Positions 23,764-34,273 of a DNA stretch of 64,000 nucleotides are shown piece after piece. This DNA is from Ypsolopha sequella (lineage: Eukaryota > Arthropoda > Insecta > Lepidoptera > Ypsolophidae), in assembly GCA_934047225.1 (NCBI GenBank), contig OW203991.1, forward strand, positions 8,866,001-8,930,000. The letters are read 5' to 3'. Below the pieces are notes generated by a model that was given only the letters and a program-made list of their open reading frames with translations, was not told the DNA's origin and made no database searches. Each line of letters begins with the position of its first letter. Position 1 is the first letter of the stretch. A program made the position numbers and the translations under genes.

Positions 23764-24087
23764 TCCTACCCGGACCGGTGAATTCTTCCATCATACTTGT
23801 CCACTGTTATTTTTTGCTTCTGCTTGATATACTAGCTTGTACAACACATATAGAACGCTCACGAGGGCGTTATGTGATTTCACGCCTTGTTCTTAGAAAC
23901 AGATGGCGCTGTCGTCGCTACAATATTGTTGCTTCAGACAGTTAAGAAATTCACAGTTCTCATTAACTAAGATTATGTTTATTTTGCGAAATCCATCGCT
24001 ATGAATACTCTAAATATTATTAGAGTGCAATACAAACTAGAAAATATCAATCAGAAACAAACCCAAAGACAAGAATATGAAAAAATT

Positions 24088-24159
24088 CCCCGGGCCAGGA
24101 TTCGAACCTGCGACCTCTTGTTATCAAGACAAGCGCGCTATCAATTGCGCCACCGAGGT
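24088..24159 (-). tRNA. tRNA-like gene, array unit 3
   Basis: It matches unit 1 except for a substitution in the D-loop region (gtag to atag when read in the sense direction). That change falls in the A-box/D-arm neighbourhood and may weaken it. Confidence 0.6.
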
Positions 24160-24483
24160 TCCTACCCGGACCGGTGAATTCTTCCATCATACTTGTCCAC
24201 TGTTATTTTTTGCTTCTGCTTGATATACTAGCTTGTACAACACATATAGAACGCTCACGAGGGCGTTATGTGATTTCACGCCTTGTTCTTAGAAACAGAT
24301 GGCGCTGTCGTCGCTACAATATTGTTGCTTCAGACAGTTAAGAAATTCACAGTTCTCATTAACTAAGATTATGTTTATTTTGCGAAATCCATCGCTATGA
24401 ATACTCTAAATATTATTAGAGTGCAATACAAACTAGAAAATATCAATCAGAAACAAACCCAAAGACAAGAATATGAAAAAATT

Positions 24484-24555
24484 CCCCGGGCCAGGATTCG
24501 AACCTGCGACCTCTTGTTATCAAGACAAGCGCGCTACCAATTGCGCCACCGAGGT
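24484..24555 (-). tRNA. tRNA-like gene, array unit 4
   Basis: It appears identical to unit 1, including the boxes and terminator. Confidence 0.6.
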
Positions 24556-24879
24556 TCCTACCCGGACCGGTGAATTCTTCCATCATACTTGTCCACTGTT
24601 ATTTTTTGCTTCTGCTTGATATACTAGCTTGTACAACACATATAGAACGCTCACGAGGGCGTTATGTGATTTCACGCCTTGTTCTTAGAAACAGATGGCG
24701 CTGTCGTCGCTACAATATTGTTGCTTCAGACAGTTAAGAAATTCACAGTTCTCATTAACTAAGATTATGTTTATTTTGCGAAATCCATCGCTATGAATAC
24801 TCTAAATATTATTAGAGTGCAATACAAACTAGAAAATATCAATCAGAAACAAACCCAAAGACAAGAATATGAAAAAATT

Positions 24880-24951
24880 CCCCGGGCCAGGATTCGAACC
24901 TGCGACCTCTTGTTATCAAGACAAGCGCGCTACCAATTGCGCCACCGAGGT
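24880..24951 (-). tRNA. tRNA-like gene, array unit 5
   Basis: The tRNA-like body is intact, but the unit's 5' flank is cut at 25063, where the array switches orientation. Confidence 0.6.
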
Positions 24952-25295
24952 TCCTACCCGGACCGGTGAATTCTTCCATCATACTTGTCCACTGTTATTT
25001 TTTGCTTCTGCTTGATATACTAGCTTGTACAACACATATAGAACGCTCACGAGGGCGTTATGTTGGATTTCGCAAAATAAACATAATCTTAGTTAATGAG
25101 AACTGTGAATTTCTTAACTGTCTGAAGCAACAATATTGTAGCGACGACAGCGCCATCTGTTTCTAAGAACAAGGCGTGAAATCACATAACGCCCTCGTGA
25201 GCGTTCTATATGTGTTGTACAAGCTAGTATATCAAGCAGAAGCAAAAAATAACAGTGGACAAGTATGATGGAAGAATTCACCGGTCCGGGTAGGA

Positions 25296-25367
25296 ACCTC
25301 GGTGGCGCAATTGGTAGCGCGCTTGTCTTGATAACAAGAGGTCGCAGGTTCGAATCCTGGCCCGGGG
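25296..25367 (+). tRNA. tRNA-like gene, inverted unit 6
   Basis: It has the same 72-nt body as units 1-5 on the opposite strand, followed by a T6 run at 25370-25375. It faces unit 5 head to head across the 25063/25064 junction. Confidence 0.6.
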
Positions 25368-25584
25368 AATTTTTTCATATTCTTGTCTTTGGGTTTGTTT
25401 CTGATTGATATTTTCTAGTTTGTATTGCACTCTAATAATATTTAGAGTATTCATAGCGATGGATTTCGCAAAATAAACATAATCTTATTACTACGTAGTT
25501 ATATAACTAAGTAACTTATTATTGTCAAACCCTCATTATTTTGAAAGTCGAGAAATTTCCAACGTGATGTTATTTATGTTTTTT

Positions 25585-25680
25585 ATGGTTCCGTACCCAA
25601 AGGGCAAAACGGATGTCAACTCTGCTGTCTGTCCGTCCATCCGTATGTCACGGGTCTCTAGCTCGTAGAAAAATGAGTTA
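25585..25680 (-). repeat. Family A repeat 3' end, reverse orientation
   Basis: It reads atggttccgtacccaaaggg followed by ctgtctgtccgtccatccg. This is the reverse complement of the terminal block seen at 9970-10067. Confidence 0.65.
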
Positions 25681-26267
25681 CAGATCTGAGGTTTTGATAT
25701 TTTAGGTAGAATTTTGACTCAAAACCGAATACAATTAATTAATTTATCAGGCGCGTCACATATTATGAAAAAGGAGCTGAAGCAACATTTTTTTTTCTTA
25801 TCCTAGAATGTATGGTAGTAGAAAAATATTTTTAAATATATTAAACATGAAGAAGTGGGGGTTTATCAAAGTTATCATTATGAACCATTTAAAAAAAAAT
25901 ATCCCAAAATCTAAACTAGCTATGAATTTTCAATGTCATAACATACTTTTCACTCGAATTTTCAAATCATTTCGACTTTTCTGGCGCGTGCGCTAAAATT
26001 GCGAAAGCAGAAAAATCAATAATTTCCCTAGTAAATCCCTTATAAAATCATCGGAAATCTGTCGTAGCAAATTTTTTCACATTCACAGAAAAATAATTTT
26101 CCTACCAAGCTGCCTTCGCAATTGCACGTGTCAGAATAGCCGCCCAGATCTTCAATTTTATCTTCTGGTCTGCGAAATATATGGCTCATACTCATAAAAC
26201 AAACCTGTTTAGCTAAAACTTCGTTACCATTTCATCGATCATAAGTATACAGGTATATATTATACTC
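25681..26267. other. Noncoding AT-rich spacer
   Basis: No gene is supported. The 62-aa frame at 25808-25996 lies in AT-rich repeat-like DNA. Confidence 0.45.
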
Positions 26268-26486
26268 ATCAAAAAAACGGAAACACTTTTTAAGTTTATG
26301 TTTTTAATGTATTATTAGAAAATTTGAATTTGGAACATTAACATAGGGAATGCAAAACCTTGTACTACCTACATACCTACTGTTATATATAATTATAACA
26401 TTTTAATTTATATTTTATATATTATACAATATTTTTCTAATAATCCATTAAAAACATAAACATAAAAGTGTTTCGATTTTTTTGAT
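26268..26486. repeat. MITE with ~55-bp terminal inverted repeats
   Basis: Arms read atcaaaaaaacggaaacact...tttatgtttttaatg and the inverse, around an AT-rich centre. The terminal sequence resembles Tc1/mariner-type ends. There is no coding capacity. Confidence 0.7.
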
Positions 26487-26699
26487 AGGAAGTGTATTTA
26501 TTTCGGGTTATTTAAATATATATGTACAGAAAGATCACAGAAAAACCTTTAGATATTTTCAGATAGCAACCCAAAACTCAAAGAGCAAAAAATGCATGTC
26601 TTATCCTGGCCCCGTTCAATATTACCAATTCCTTTTGATTTCACGATTCAAGAGTTCCTAAATAGTAAATTAGGACCCAACAAACTAAAAGGGAATTCG

Positions 26700-26985
26700 A
26701 TATTTTATTAGGGTTCATAAAGAAACGATAGTAACCCTTTTAAAGTTTTTTGCCTCTGTTTTTTTAAGATATTTTTTGCGTAATATTTTTATCCGTTACG
26801 TTTTGTTGGTTTGTTGGCTGCTGGTTTGTTGGTTTGTCCTTCTTTCACGCAGCAACGGAGCAACGGATCGACGTAATTTTTTACACAAAAATAGTTTATA
26901 GGCCGGAGAGTGATATAGGTTACTTTTTATCCTGAAAAAATGCTAACTAAATCAGCGCTGGCGATGCCACGTGCAAAAGCTAGTA
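26700..26985 (+). repeat. Lepidopteran interspersed repeat fragment ending in caaaagctagt
   Basis: It contains gcagcaacggagcaacggat, ggccggagagtgatataggt and a terminal gtgcaaaagctagta. This pattern is known to me from lepidopteran interspersed repeats, possibly a Helitron-type 3' end (CTAG). The family assignment is tentative. Confidence 0.35.
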
Positions 26986-27164
26986 CGTAATTTTGCGTAT
27001 TAATTGTTTTATTCTGGTAGCACCAACTGAACAAATTCAAACAAAAAACCACTTTAGGATTATATAAACCAATCAAAATCTTTCATAACGACCTCCCAAA
27101 ACGAATGAAAAAAAAAATTGTATGCAACACTCAGTATGATAAGATAAGCACAACATTAGGACAT

Positions 27165-27225
27165 GGGCCTTTTTCGTAAAAAGGTAAAAATTGATCGCGG
27201 TAGACCCGATTATATATATTATAAA
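27165..27225 (+). repeat. Truncated copy of the cgggtctaccgcgat foldback
   Basis: It matches the right arm of 20444-20687 (ttttcgtaaaaaggtaaaaa, gatcgcggtagacccgatta). Confidence 0.7.
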
Positions 27226-27284
27226 ACATTAGGACAATTAGGATGTCTATCCATTGAGGTATTATTACCAGGTAATTTTTTACA

Positions 27285-27645
27285 GGTGGTAGAGCTGATG
27301 CCGGGCTCGACTGTGGAGGTACCACCATCTTACTTGGAGACCCCCTCGAAGTAATTCGGGGGAGAGTAAGAGGACCGCTCACAGGCAAAAAACCAGGAGG
27401 CCCAGCATGCGTGGGACCGATGGATGGCGGTATATCCATCCCTAATGGCCGGGCCTTATATGGAACAGACTGGTGACGGGCAGCGGCGTCACTGGTGCGA
27501 GGGTTCCAGCACTGCACTCACCAACCCGCCTGCCCAGCGTGTGTGCAAGTATGGGCAATTCTTCCAGGATGACCGCCGGGAGTGGCAAAGTCCTGGAAAG
27601 GCTTATATCCAGCAGTGGACGAACTAGGCTGATGGATGGATGGAC
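27285..27645 (+). mobile_element. ~360-bp RTE-tailed short element, copy 2
   Basis: It starts ggtggtagagctgatgccgg and ends agcagtggacgaactaggct with a gatggatggatgg tail. It is flanked by the 10-bp duplication attttttaca (27275-27284 and 27646-27655). It aligns end to end with the 9146-9508 copy. The open frames crossing it (27424-27826) are incidental. A tail frame (DDRREWQSPGKAYIQQW) echoes the RTE ORF2 C-terminus, which explains which machinery could mobilise it. Confidence 0.8.
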
Positions 27646-27655
27646 ATTTTTTACA

Positions 27656-28794
27656 TTAAAATTCAATGTACCCCATCTGCAAATATACAATGATGTACCC
27701 AACTATCTAAAATGTATCGAAAAGCCCATCCTTTTCAATAATAACGTATACAGTTCCTCACAAATAAGTGCTATTACAATATCACTGAATTTTTTAACGA
27801 TAAGATTATATAATATTACTAAATAACGTTACAAAATAAAATACTTCAATGGCCCTGCGAGAAGAAAAATAAAAATATATAATTATTATTATTATTCTTT
27901 CTGTTTGTGTGTGTTACCAAAGTTTATTGTATATAACATATTTGTATAGTAACATTTAAGTAAAATATCAGCTAGTTGCCCCTCTTGTTTTTGCTGCGCC
28001 CTTACCTGTACTTTTCCTCTATGTATCTTTTATACTTGTGACTTGGTAATAAATAAATTATATGATATGATATGACATGCAAACTGAAACACGCTTTATG
28101 AGATTTTTTTTAATGTTTAGTGAAAGTTTAATTAAACTATGACAAACCAAGAATAACAAAAGGTTCTAGACTACGGGCGCACAGTGATAACCACGGATAT
28201 CGGATGTCGTTGGATATCTATGGTGGTAACCCTATGTATTTCAAGATGTGATTAATTCGACGTATAGAAAAAAAAAACTTCATCCAAATAAACAGGATTG
28301 CCAGACGCAACATGGAGCATTGTGTACAGCCAGCAATTTTTTTTTCTTTTTTGAATAAAAAAATCACGTCTATAAGACTTCTAGACAATTATCATTGTCA
28401 TTTAGTGACAAGTAGGGCCCTACTACGATCGATAGAGCGTATCAAAAAGTGCTTAAAAATAAGGTTTGAGCGTCCTATTTTGGTACTAACGTGAGCCAGC
28501 CTGATTTCATCGAAGATCGATTTATTTGAAAAAATCGATTCAGCATCGTTTTCAGCAACATGTGACCAATAAGTAACGGTGTAGAAAAAAAAAAACAATA
28601 TCAAAATAAACAGGGTTAGTTGGACGCAACCTGGAGCATTTATTTTGATGTAATTCTTTTTCTACACAACTACAAATTGGTGCTATCTTGTTACTCGATA
28701 CATAGGGCTGTACGCTCCTAGTCTATTCGATTGACGACGACGATGCTCTCGAATGGGACGAAATATAAATCGAAACAATTAATACTATTTTAGA
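27656..28794. other. Noncoding AT-rich spacer
   Basis: Repeated boxes at 28262-28330 and 28583-28640 (aaataaacaggattgcc.gacgcaac.tggagcat versus aaataaacagggttagttggacgcaacctggagcat) indicate a diverged direct repeat. There is no gene. Confidence 0.5.
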
Positions 28795-28964
28795 GTTCCG
28801 TATTCAAAGGGTATGTACCAGATCGAATGAGGTTTTCATTGCCTCTGGTCCGGTAAAAAAGAATTATTATAGTGATTTGGAGCTGCAGTATTGCAAAGGA
28901 TTTGATTTGTTTCATTTCTAAACTAAATGGGGGGGGGAGGCGAGACAGATGTTTAATTTATTAG

Positions 28965-29740
28965 GCTGAGGTAGCTTGACGGTTTTATTTTTATAAAAGG
29001 AGGGTTCTGCAAATACTGATCTCAAGGGGAAATCTGAATGAATTGTTTGAAACAATATTGTAACTCATTCATACTATCGCGACTTTTGTTATCACCATTC
29101 GTCGTTAAATACTATTGTTTAATGGAACGAACAAGCGAAGCGAGTTTGTGTTTATTAGAATATTCAACCAAAAGCTCAAGATGTGTAGGACAAACTACTA
29201 AATAGTAATAACGTTTGTACACAATTTACAACTCTGGTTTACTTTAGATTCGTATTTGTTTGAGAATTTTATCAATGATTAGTGACATTGAAAAATAAAA
29301 TAAAATAGTTAGATTACATTTAAACAAATTTACCTGGAAAGCCTTTTAAGGGTTTTCATTTTGTTTCTGAAAAATAGGTGTCCCAATTGATGGCGACACA
29401 AAGTCTAGACAAACGTTCGAATTAGGCGCCATGAAGTCTGGACAGGCTGTATCACGTGACCACATGTAGCGTCATTCCAATAAGGAAACGTATGAAGAAT
29501 TTAATAGGCTGATGTAGCTTGACGAGTTTACCTTTATAAAAGGAGGGTTCTGTAAATGTTAATTTTAAAGGGGAATCTGTTGGATTGTTCATTTATTTCT
29601 GATGAATGTTTTATTGTTATTTTTATGTTTAATTCCTAGGTTTCAACATTTTATCCTTATTATCAAGATGTTTTCTTCCCATAAATCATTGTTAAATATG
29701 AATGTTTTATAGAACGGGCAATTGAAGCGAGTTCATGTCT
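28965..29740 (+). repeat. Duplicated U3 blocks, each with a TATA-like box
   Basis: Block 1 (28965-29160) and block 2 (29505-29740) share taggctga.gtagcttgacg, ttataaaaggagggttctg and an end box gaacg..caa..gaagcgagtt. TATAAAAGG occurs at 28992 and 29535. Neither is followed by a clear initiator at the right distance, so these may be decayed promoters or enhancer-like repeats. Confidence 0.6.
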
Positions 29741-30139
29741 ATTCAAGTGATAGAGTGAGTGTATATATGTAAGTATGTGTATGTGAAGGAGCGTTGGTAT
29801 AACAAGAGCCAGAGTTGGTTGGAGCATCGTGAAATAAGGTACGCGAGTGAAATTAGATAAAGGGAAATTAGGGTTGTAAGTACGAACAAAATTGGTAGGA
29901 AAAAGGCAGAAAAGTGGATTTGTAGGAGATTACATCGTGGCTCCGAGGAGCAGGGCAACATATTAGTTAAGTAATAATTACTTATCGGTTATGTTTTACT
30001 CTATGTTCGTGATTTTAACTACAAGGATACAAACGGTAAGGTAACACCTAAAGGATTCTAGTTGGGAGGACTTTTAAAAGGTTTTCATTTTACAAATTCG
30101 GACCCTAAAAATAATCTTCCATCCGGTCGGAACAGAGAT

Positions 30140-30204
30140 TATAAAAGGGGGTGCAGCGGGAGATAGGAGATCAGTCAACCTTCGACCACCGAGATGGAAG
30201 GATC
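30140..30204 (+). promoter_or_regulatory. Core promoter in the LTR: TATA, TCAGT initiator, DPE
   Basis: TATAAAAG starts at 30140. An arthropod initiator, TCAGT, lies at 30171-30175 with the start A at 30173, 33 nt downstream. GGATC at 30200-30204 fits the DPE consensus RGWYV at +28 to +32. The same three elements with the same spacing occur in the 3' LTR (54579, A at 54612, 54639). This places the U3/R boundary about 1.36 kb into the LTR. Confidence 0.7.
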
Positions 30205-30440
30205 ATCACGAAGAGGAGGGAACCTTCAACAGCCGAGATGGAACAGTCATCACGAAGAGGAGTTAATCATCGACAGCCGAGATGGGACAGTCATCGCAAA
30301 GGGATCAGTAAGTCTTCGACAGCCGGGATGGAACAGTCATCACAAAGAGGTCAGTTAACCTTCGGCAGCCGTTAAGGAACAGTCTCGGGGGCGATAGCTA
30401 GGAGAATCAGGCCATCCGTGCAAGAGGAGCTGTGTTCCGG
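30173..30440 (+). ncRNA. Predicted noncoding first exon, ending in a consensus splice donor
   Basis: It runs from the initiator to ccg|gtgagt at 30440/30441. Most of it (30179-30387) is a tandem array of about 4.6 units of 44-46 bp sharing gacagccgagatgg and cagtcatcac.aagag. The 74-aa frame across it (30151-30375) begins upstream of the predicted start site and has repeats in its protein too, so translation is doubtful. A repeated, probably structured leader would suit packaging or regulatory roles, but that is inference. Confidence 0.5.
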
Positions 30441-30567
30441 GTGAGTTGTTTATTTTATCACTTTCTTTAAATTCTATATTTTTTTTATTGTGTATGGAAA
30501 TAATTTGCAGTGGCGTTACTAAATTTTCTACGTCTTATAGGTGCACCGTGTTAAATTTTATTCTTAT

Positions 30568-31185
30568 TCTTGTGTGTATGTGAAGTAATTTACTGTGATT
30601 TCACCCGATTATCTACAACTAATACGTCTTGGATTCGTGAAGCAGATATCTTCATTATTTCTTACCATATTTTAACATTTGTGTGTGTGTATGTAAATTA
30701 GTTACTTCAATTTTCACCCGAATATTTACGTCTATACGTCGTGTTTTTGAATACTGAATTATTTCTTACTTTGTTATATTTTTGTGTGAGTAGGCGAACT
30801 ACAAAGGATTCTTCCGGTTCTTTTGTTTCCATCTCTTACTTTACTTAATATGTGTGTGTATGTAAATAAGCTACTGCAATTTCACCCGATTATTTACATC
30901 TAATACGTCTTGGATTCGAGAAGCAGATATTTTTATTATTTCTTACCATATATGTGTGTGTGTGTGTGTATGTAAATAAGTTATGTACTTCAAATTTCAC
31001 CCGAATACTTACGTCCAATACGTCGTGTTTTTGAACAGGTTGCTGAACTTTTTTAGCTGTGTTATTTCTTACTTAGTTATATTTTTGTGTGAGTAGATAA
31101 CTTACAATGGATTCTTTTCCTCTTTCTTTGATAATTGTCTTTTGTTTTCATCATTTACTTTACTTAATGTGTGTGTGTGTGTGTG
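30568..31185 (+). repeat. GT-microsatellite higher-order repeat in the LTR
   Basis: Two sub-units alternate: one with cacccgatta.ctac..ctaatacgtcttggattcg and one with cacccgaata.ttacgtc.atacgtcgtgttttt. Each is introduced by a (tg)n run and atgtaaa.ta. The A-B pair occurs twice, with a period of about 270-300 bp. The 3' LTR carries the same structure. Confidence 0.75.
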
Positions 31186-32914
31186 CGTGTTAATTTACTT
31201 TGATTTCTCTCGTTTTCTACCCAGTTAAATTTAAACAAAGTGTAGGATAAAATATGTATTAATAGGAAATTGTCTTATGTGATGTATTGGAACCAACGGG
31301 GCTATGAAACGTAGGGTGTGAATTTCCGAACACAACCCAAGCCTTGTTGAAAATAGCTTTGGAATTGTGTATTAACAAAGTAACCCTTTGAACACGTTCC
31401 AGGTGTAAAAGAATCACATATCTTGTACAGTTATATTCTTCAGATTTAAATGAACATTTTAAATAGAAATTTCTTTTAACGACCGTTCATGTTGAACTTG
31501 CTTCGTTTGGAACTACATTGAAACTATAGATTTTCATAAATACTTACCAATTTTGTAATAAAGACAGCTTTCCCATTGAGACAGTAATACTGTAGGGAAA
31601 ACTCAATCGTAGCTACGGAATCTATAAATTAGTATCCTATTTAGCTCGCGGCTCTAAAGATAGACATCTCTTTTGGGAATGTAACTAGCATAAAAGCAAA
31701 GGATTACATTTCTATAAATAATATGAAATAGTAATTTGGTTTTCCATAAAATTTTGGAGAAGGAACAATTCTTTAAATGACAAATTCGTATTGTGCCTGA
31801 AAAGTTGAGGTACCTTATGGAATGCTGAGTTTATTTGCGCCAGGGCCGTTCCCAGCCCTATGGTTCAGCAATGCAATACCATCGTAGACATTTATACACT
31901 AAACGGGGTAAATGTCCTACACTTCGTCAGGTGTAAATAAATTTATCTTCCAGTCAGCTAATTTGAAGAAATAGTAAAATTGGCAGCGGTATAAATCTTT
32001 CGCTATTGGAGTTATTCTGGATCCAAAATCATGTAAATCTAGCTGAATACATGTACGAAGTTTGTTTTGAAAAATGAATCAAGACCACTTCAATTTACGT
32101 CTTTAGTCAGGCTAAAAATAGGCTTATGACTTATCCAATACGATCACATGGTTACGTTTCTAAAGAGATGTCTTCTCATTCAGTTAAAAGTGACTGATCT
32201 TCTTTCTAGCAGTTTTAGCTGAGTTACGTATCGGTGTAAGATCTCGTATAGTAGGAGCACTTCAGGGTTTCTTGTTGGTTCTTCCCTGTTGGTGTGTAGT
32301 TAGGGAACCATCACTCGTAGTAGGCTCATTTAAAAATAAAAATAAAACAATTAAAAGAAACACTCGTAGTAGGCTCGTTTAAAATAAAAATAAAACAAAT
32401 AAAAATATAAAAAAACCTAACAATACAAACCTTTTAAAGATTTCTCCTGAAGGTTCTAACTGGTGTTTGATCAAAAAACAAGCCACATGAACGTTTATTA
32501 TACTAGTAATGTCGTACAATATAAATACACGACGAATTACTTAAAACTAAGCAGAAATGTAGTAATAACAGGTTGACAATGAAATTGAAACCTAACTAAC
32601 TAAACAAATAGTGTAATATTTAATGAACTTAAATGTTTGTCACCCTAAAAAGAGTGGTGCAAGTATTGTTATTGTTCATCTAATAAATATGATGTTCAAA
32701 TTGTAAAGTAAATATTATTTTGTTAAAATCTCAGTTTCAAAATAAGCTAACTAAGAAATAAAAATAAAACAAATAAAAAAAAGTCTTGGGAGTATTCCAT
32801 ATCCAGGGGAAAGTACCTTCATGACATAACTTAAGACTTCATATCGAAGCTTCTTGTTACATATATGATTACATGAAATAAAAATTCTATCCTACTCCAT
32901 ACCATAGGAGAGTT

Positions 32915-33296
32915 ATTGGAAAGATCGGCTAAATAAGTCGTCTTCTATTCTTACAACATTTTATTGACTAAAAGTCGAAGTGATTGACTCTATCGAAAAT
33001 GATCAGAGTGGATCTCAAATGAATTTATTACTTAATAAAATAAGATGAATTTATTGGGAAGATCGGCTAATTATGTCATCTTCTATTCCTTCAGTATTTT
33101 AATGACTAAAAGTCGAAGTGATTGACTCTATCGAAAATGATCAGAGTGGATCTTATATGAATTTATTACTTAATAAAATATGTTGAATTTATTGGGAAGA
33201 TCGTCTAAATAAGTCATCTTCTATTCCTACAACATTTTATTGACTAAAAGTCGAAGTGATTGACTCTATCGAAAATGTTCAGAGTGGATCCTCATT
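32915..33296 (+). repeat. Three tandem 138-bp repeats in the LTR
   Basis: Units start at 32915, 33053 and 33191 with attggraagatcg.cta and share gactaaaagtcgaagtgatt and gactctatcgaaaatg.tca. The third is cut at about 33296. They are present again at about 57353-57734 in the 3' LTR. Confidence 0.85.
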
Positions 33297-33708
33297 TAAA
33301 TATTTATAAAATGTGATACATGAAGATACTCGACCTTATCCATTCCCGCTTTACTGGTTGTGGTTATAAAAAAAAAAAAAAACAAATTGCTGTAAAACTT
33401 TGCAGAGACCAATTCCAAACCTCTACACCAAATTGTGAATTGTCTAGATCTACTTAGTCTTTCCAGATAAAATGATTTTGGATTGACTAAGAGAAATAGT
33501 TTGACTTGCTTTATACAATTACATTACTTTCATATTAAATAATAACAAAGAATTTTACGTCACAATTAAATAAATAAAGCGATAACTAAACAAACTCATA
33601 CAAAATTACTAGGGACAATATTAATGCATATTTTCACTGAAACTCTTCATAGGATTTTATCATTATAGTCTTGTTATTACTCTTCAATGTAAATGGAGTC
33701 TAGTATAC

Positions 33709-34173
33709 TGAGCACGCGATATGACGGCAGTGCTTTGTATCACCATAGGTTTTAAAAATAGCGGGAAGTGAAGAGAAATAATTACGAAGATGAAAGATCT
33801 GACCTTGGGAAGGAGCTGCATGCACCACAAACCACGCTTCGCCTGAGCCACCAAGTCTCTGGTGTTCTCCAAGATGGTTTTCTTCTTCCTCTTCGTGCCT
33901 GGTTGCGCTCTTCTCGGCTAATCTTCTTCGTAATAGTAATAGATGAAAATGAGGCGCACAGCGGGTGCGATCTCAAAATGGCGGGCGGTAGGGTCGAGGT
34001 AGGACCTAGTCGAATGACAATCAGCGTATACCTCCGGCGTGAAAGGCTTCTGATTGACGACTGATTGATTTGCGTCCAAAACTAAGCGGGTGGAGATGCA
34101 GCGAAAATGACAGTTGAAAATATTAATTCACAACTACCCCGCAGTATGAGAGCCACAAGAAGTGGCGCGAACA
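33709..34173 (-). repeat. BEL 3' LTR
   Basis: It is 465 bp and appears identical to 40066-40530. It lies on the left because the element is on the - strand. The 98-aa + strand frame inside it is present in both LTRs and is incidental. Confidence 0.95.
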
Positions 34174-34187
34174 TTTGCCCCCGGCGT
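34174..34187 (-). promoter_or_regulatory. BEL polypurine tract (candidate)
   Basis: Read on the - strand, cgccgggggcaaat abuts the 3' LTR. Its position fits plus-strand priming. The tract is purine-rich but not pure. Confidence 0.5.
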
Positions 34188-34273
34188 TAAAACCATTGGT
34201 TTTAAAATAAGAATAGAAAAGTAAAAATAAGACAGAGAATAACGAAATTTTGAAGCGGGGGCAAAGAAAGGAG

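Larger units (their letters stand above)
23223..25485. repeat. Tandem array of 396-bp tRNA-like units, five direct plus one inverted
   Basis: Units start at 23223, 23619, 24015, 24411 and 24807, with the repeat period exactly 396 bp. The fifth unit breaks off at 25063 and a sixth, inverted unit runs 25064-25485. Copies are almost identical; one difference was noticed, tatcaattgc instead of taccaattgc in unit 3. Each carries one tRNA-like gene with about 220 bp of 5' flank. The 10-bp sequence tattactacg lies directly on both sides (23213-23222 and 25486-25495). The block therefore looks like a single insertion rather than in-place tandem duplication. Confidence 0.9.

Noticed and set aside
23296..25367. 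Ordinary tRNA-Ser(UGA) gene cluster
   Set aside because: The variable loop is 5 nt, whereas tRNA-Ser has a long variable arm. There are also mismatches at the acceptor end and the T stem.
23223..25485. CRISPR-like array from regular direct repeats
   Set aside because: Units are 396 bp and near-identical throughout, with no short repeat and variable spacer pattern, and they carry tRNA-like genes in a eukaryotic context.
29743..29961. 72-aa hydrophobic frame, repeated at 54182-54400
   Set aside because: It is antisense in both LTR copies, AT-rich, without coding signs.
30151..30375. 74-aa repetitive protein, repeated at 54590-54814
   Set aside because: Its ATG lies upstream of the predicted start site, and its repetition follows from the noncoding tandem repeats. 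I treat it as leader RNA instead.
33768..34064. 98-aa open frame, repeated at 40125-40421
   Set aside because: It lies antisense within both BEL LTRs. The duplication is explained by LTR identity.
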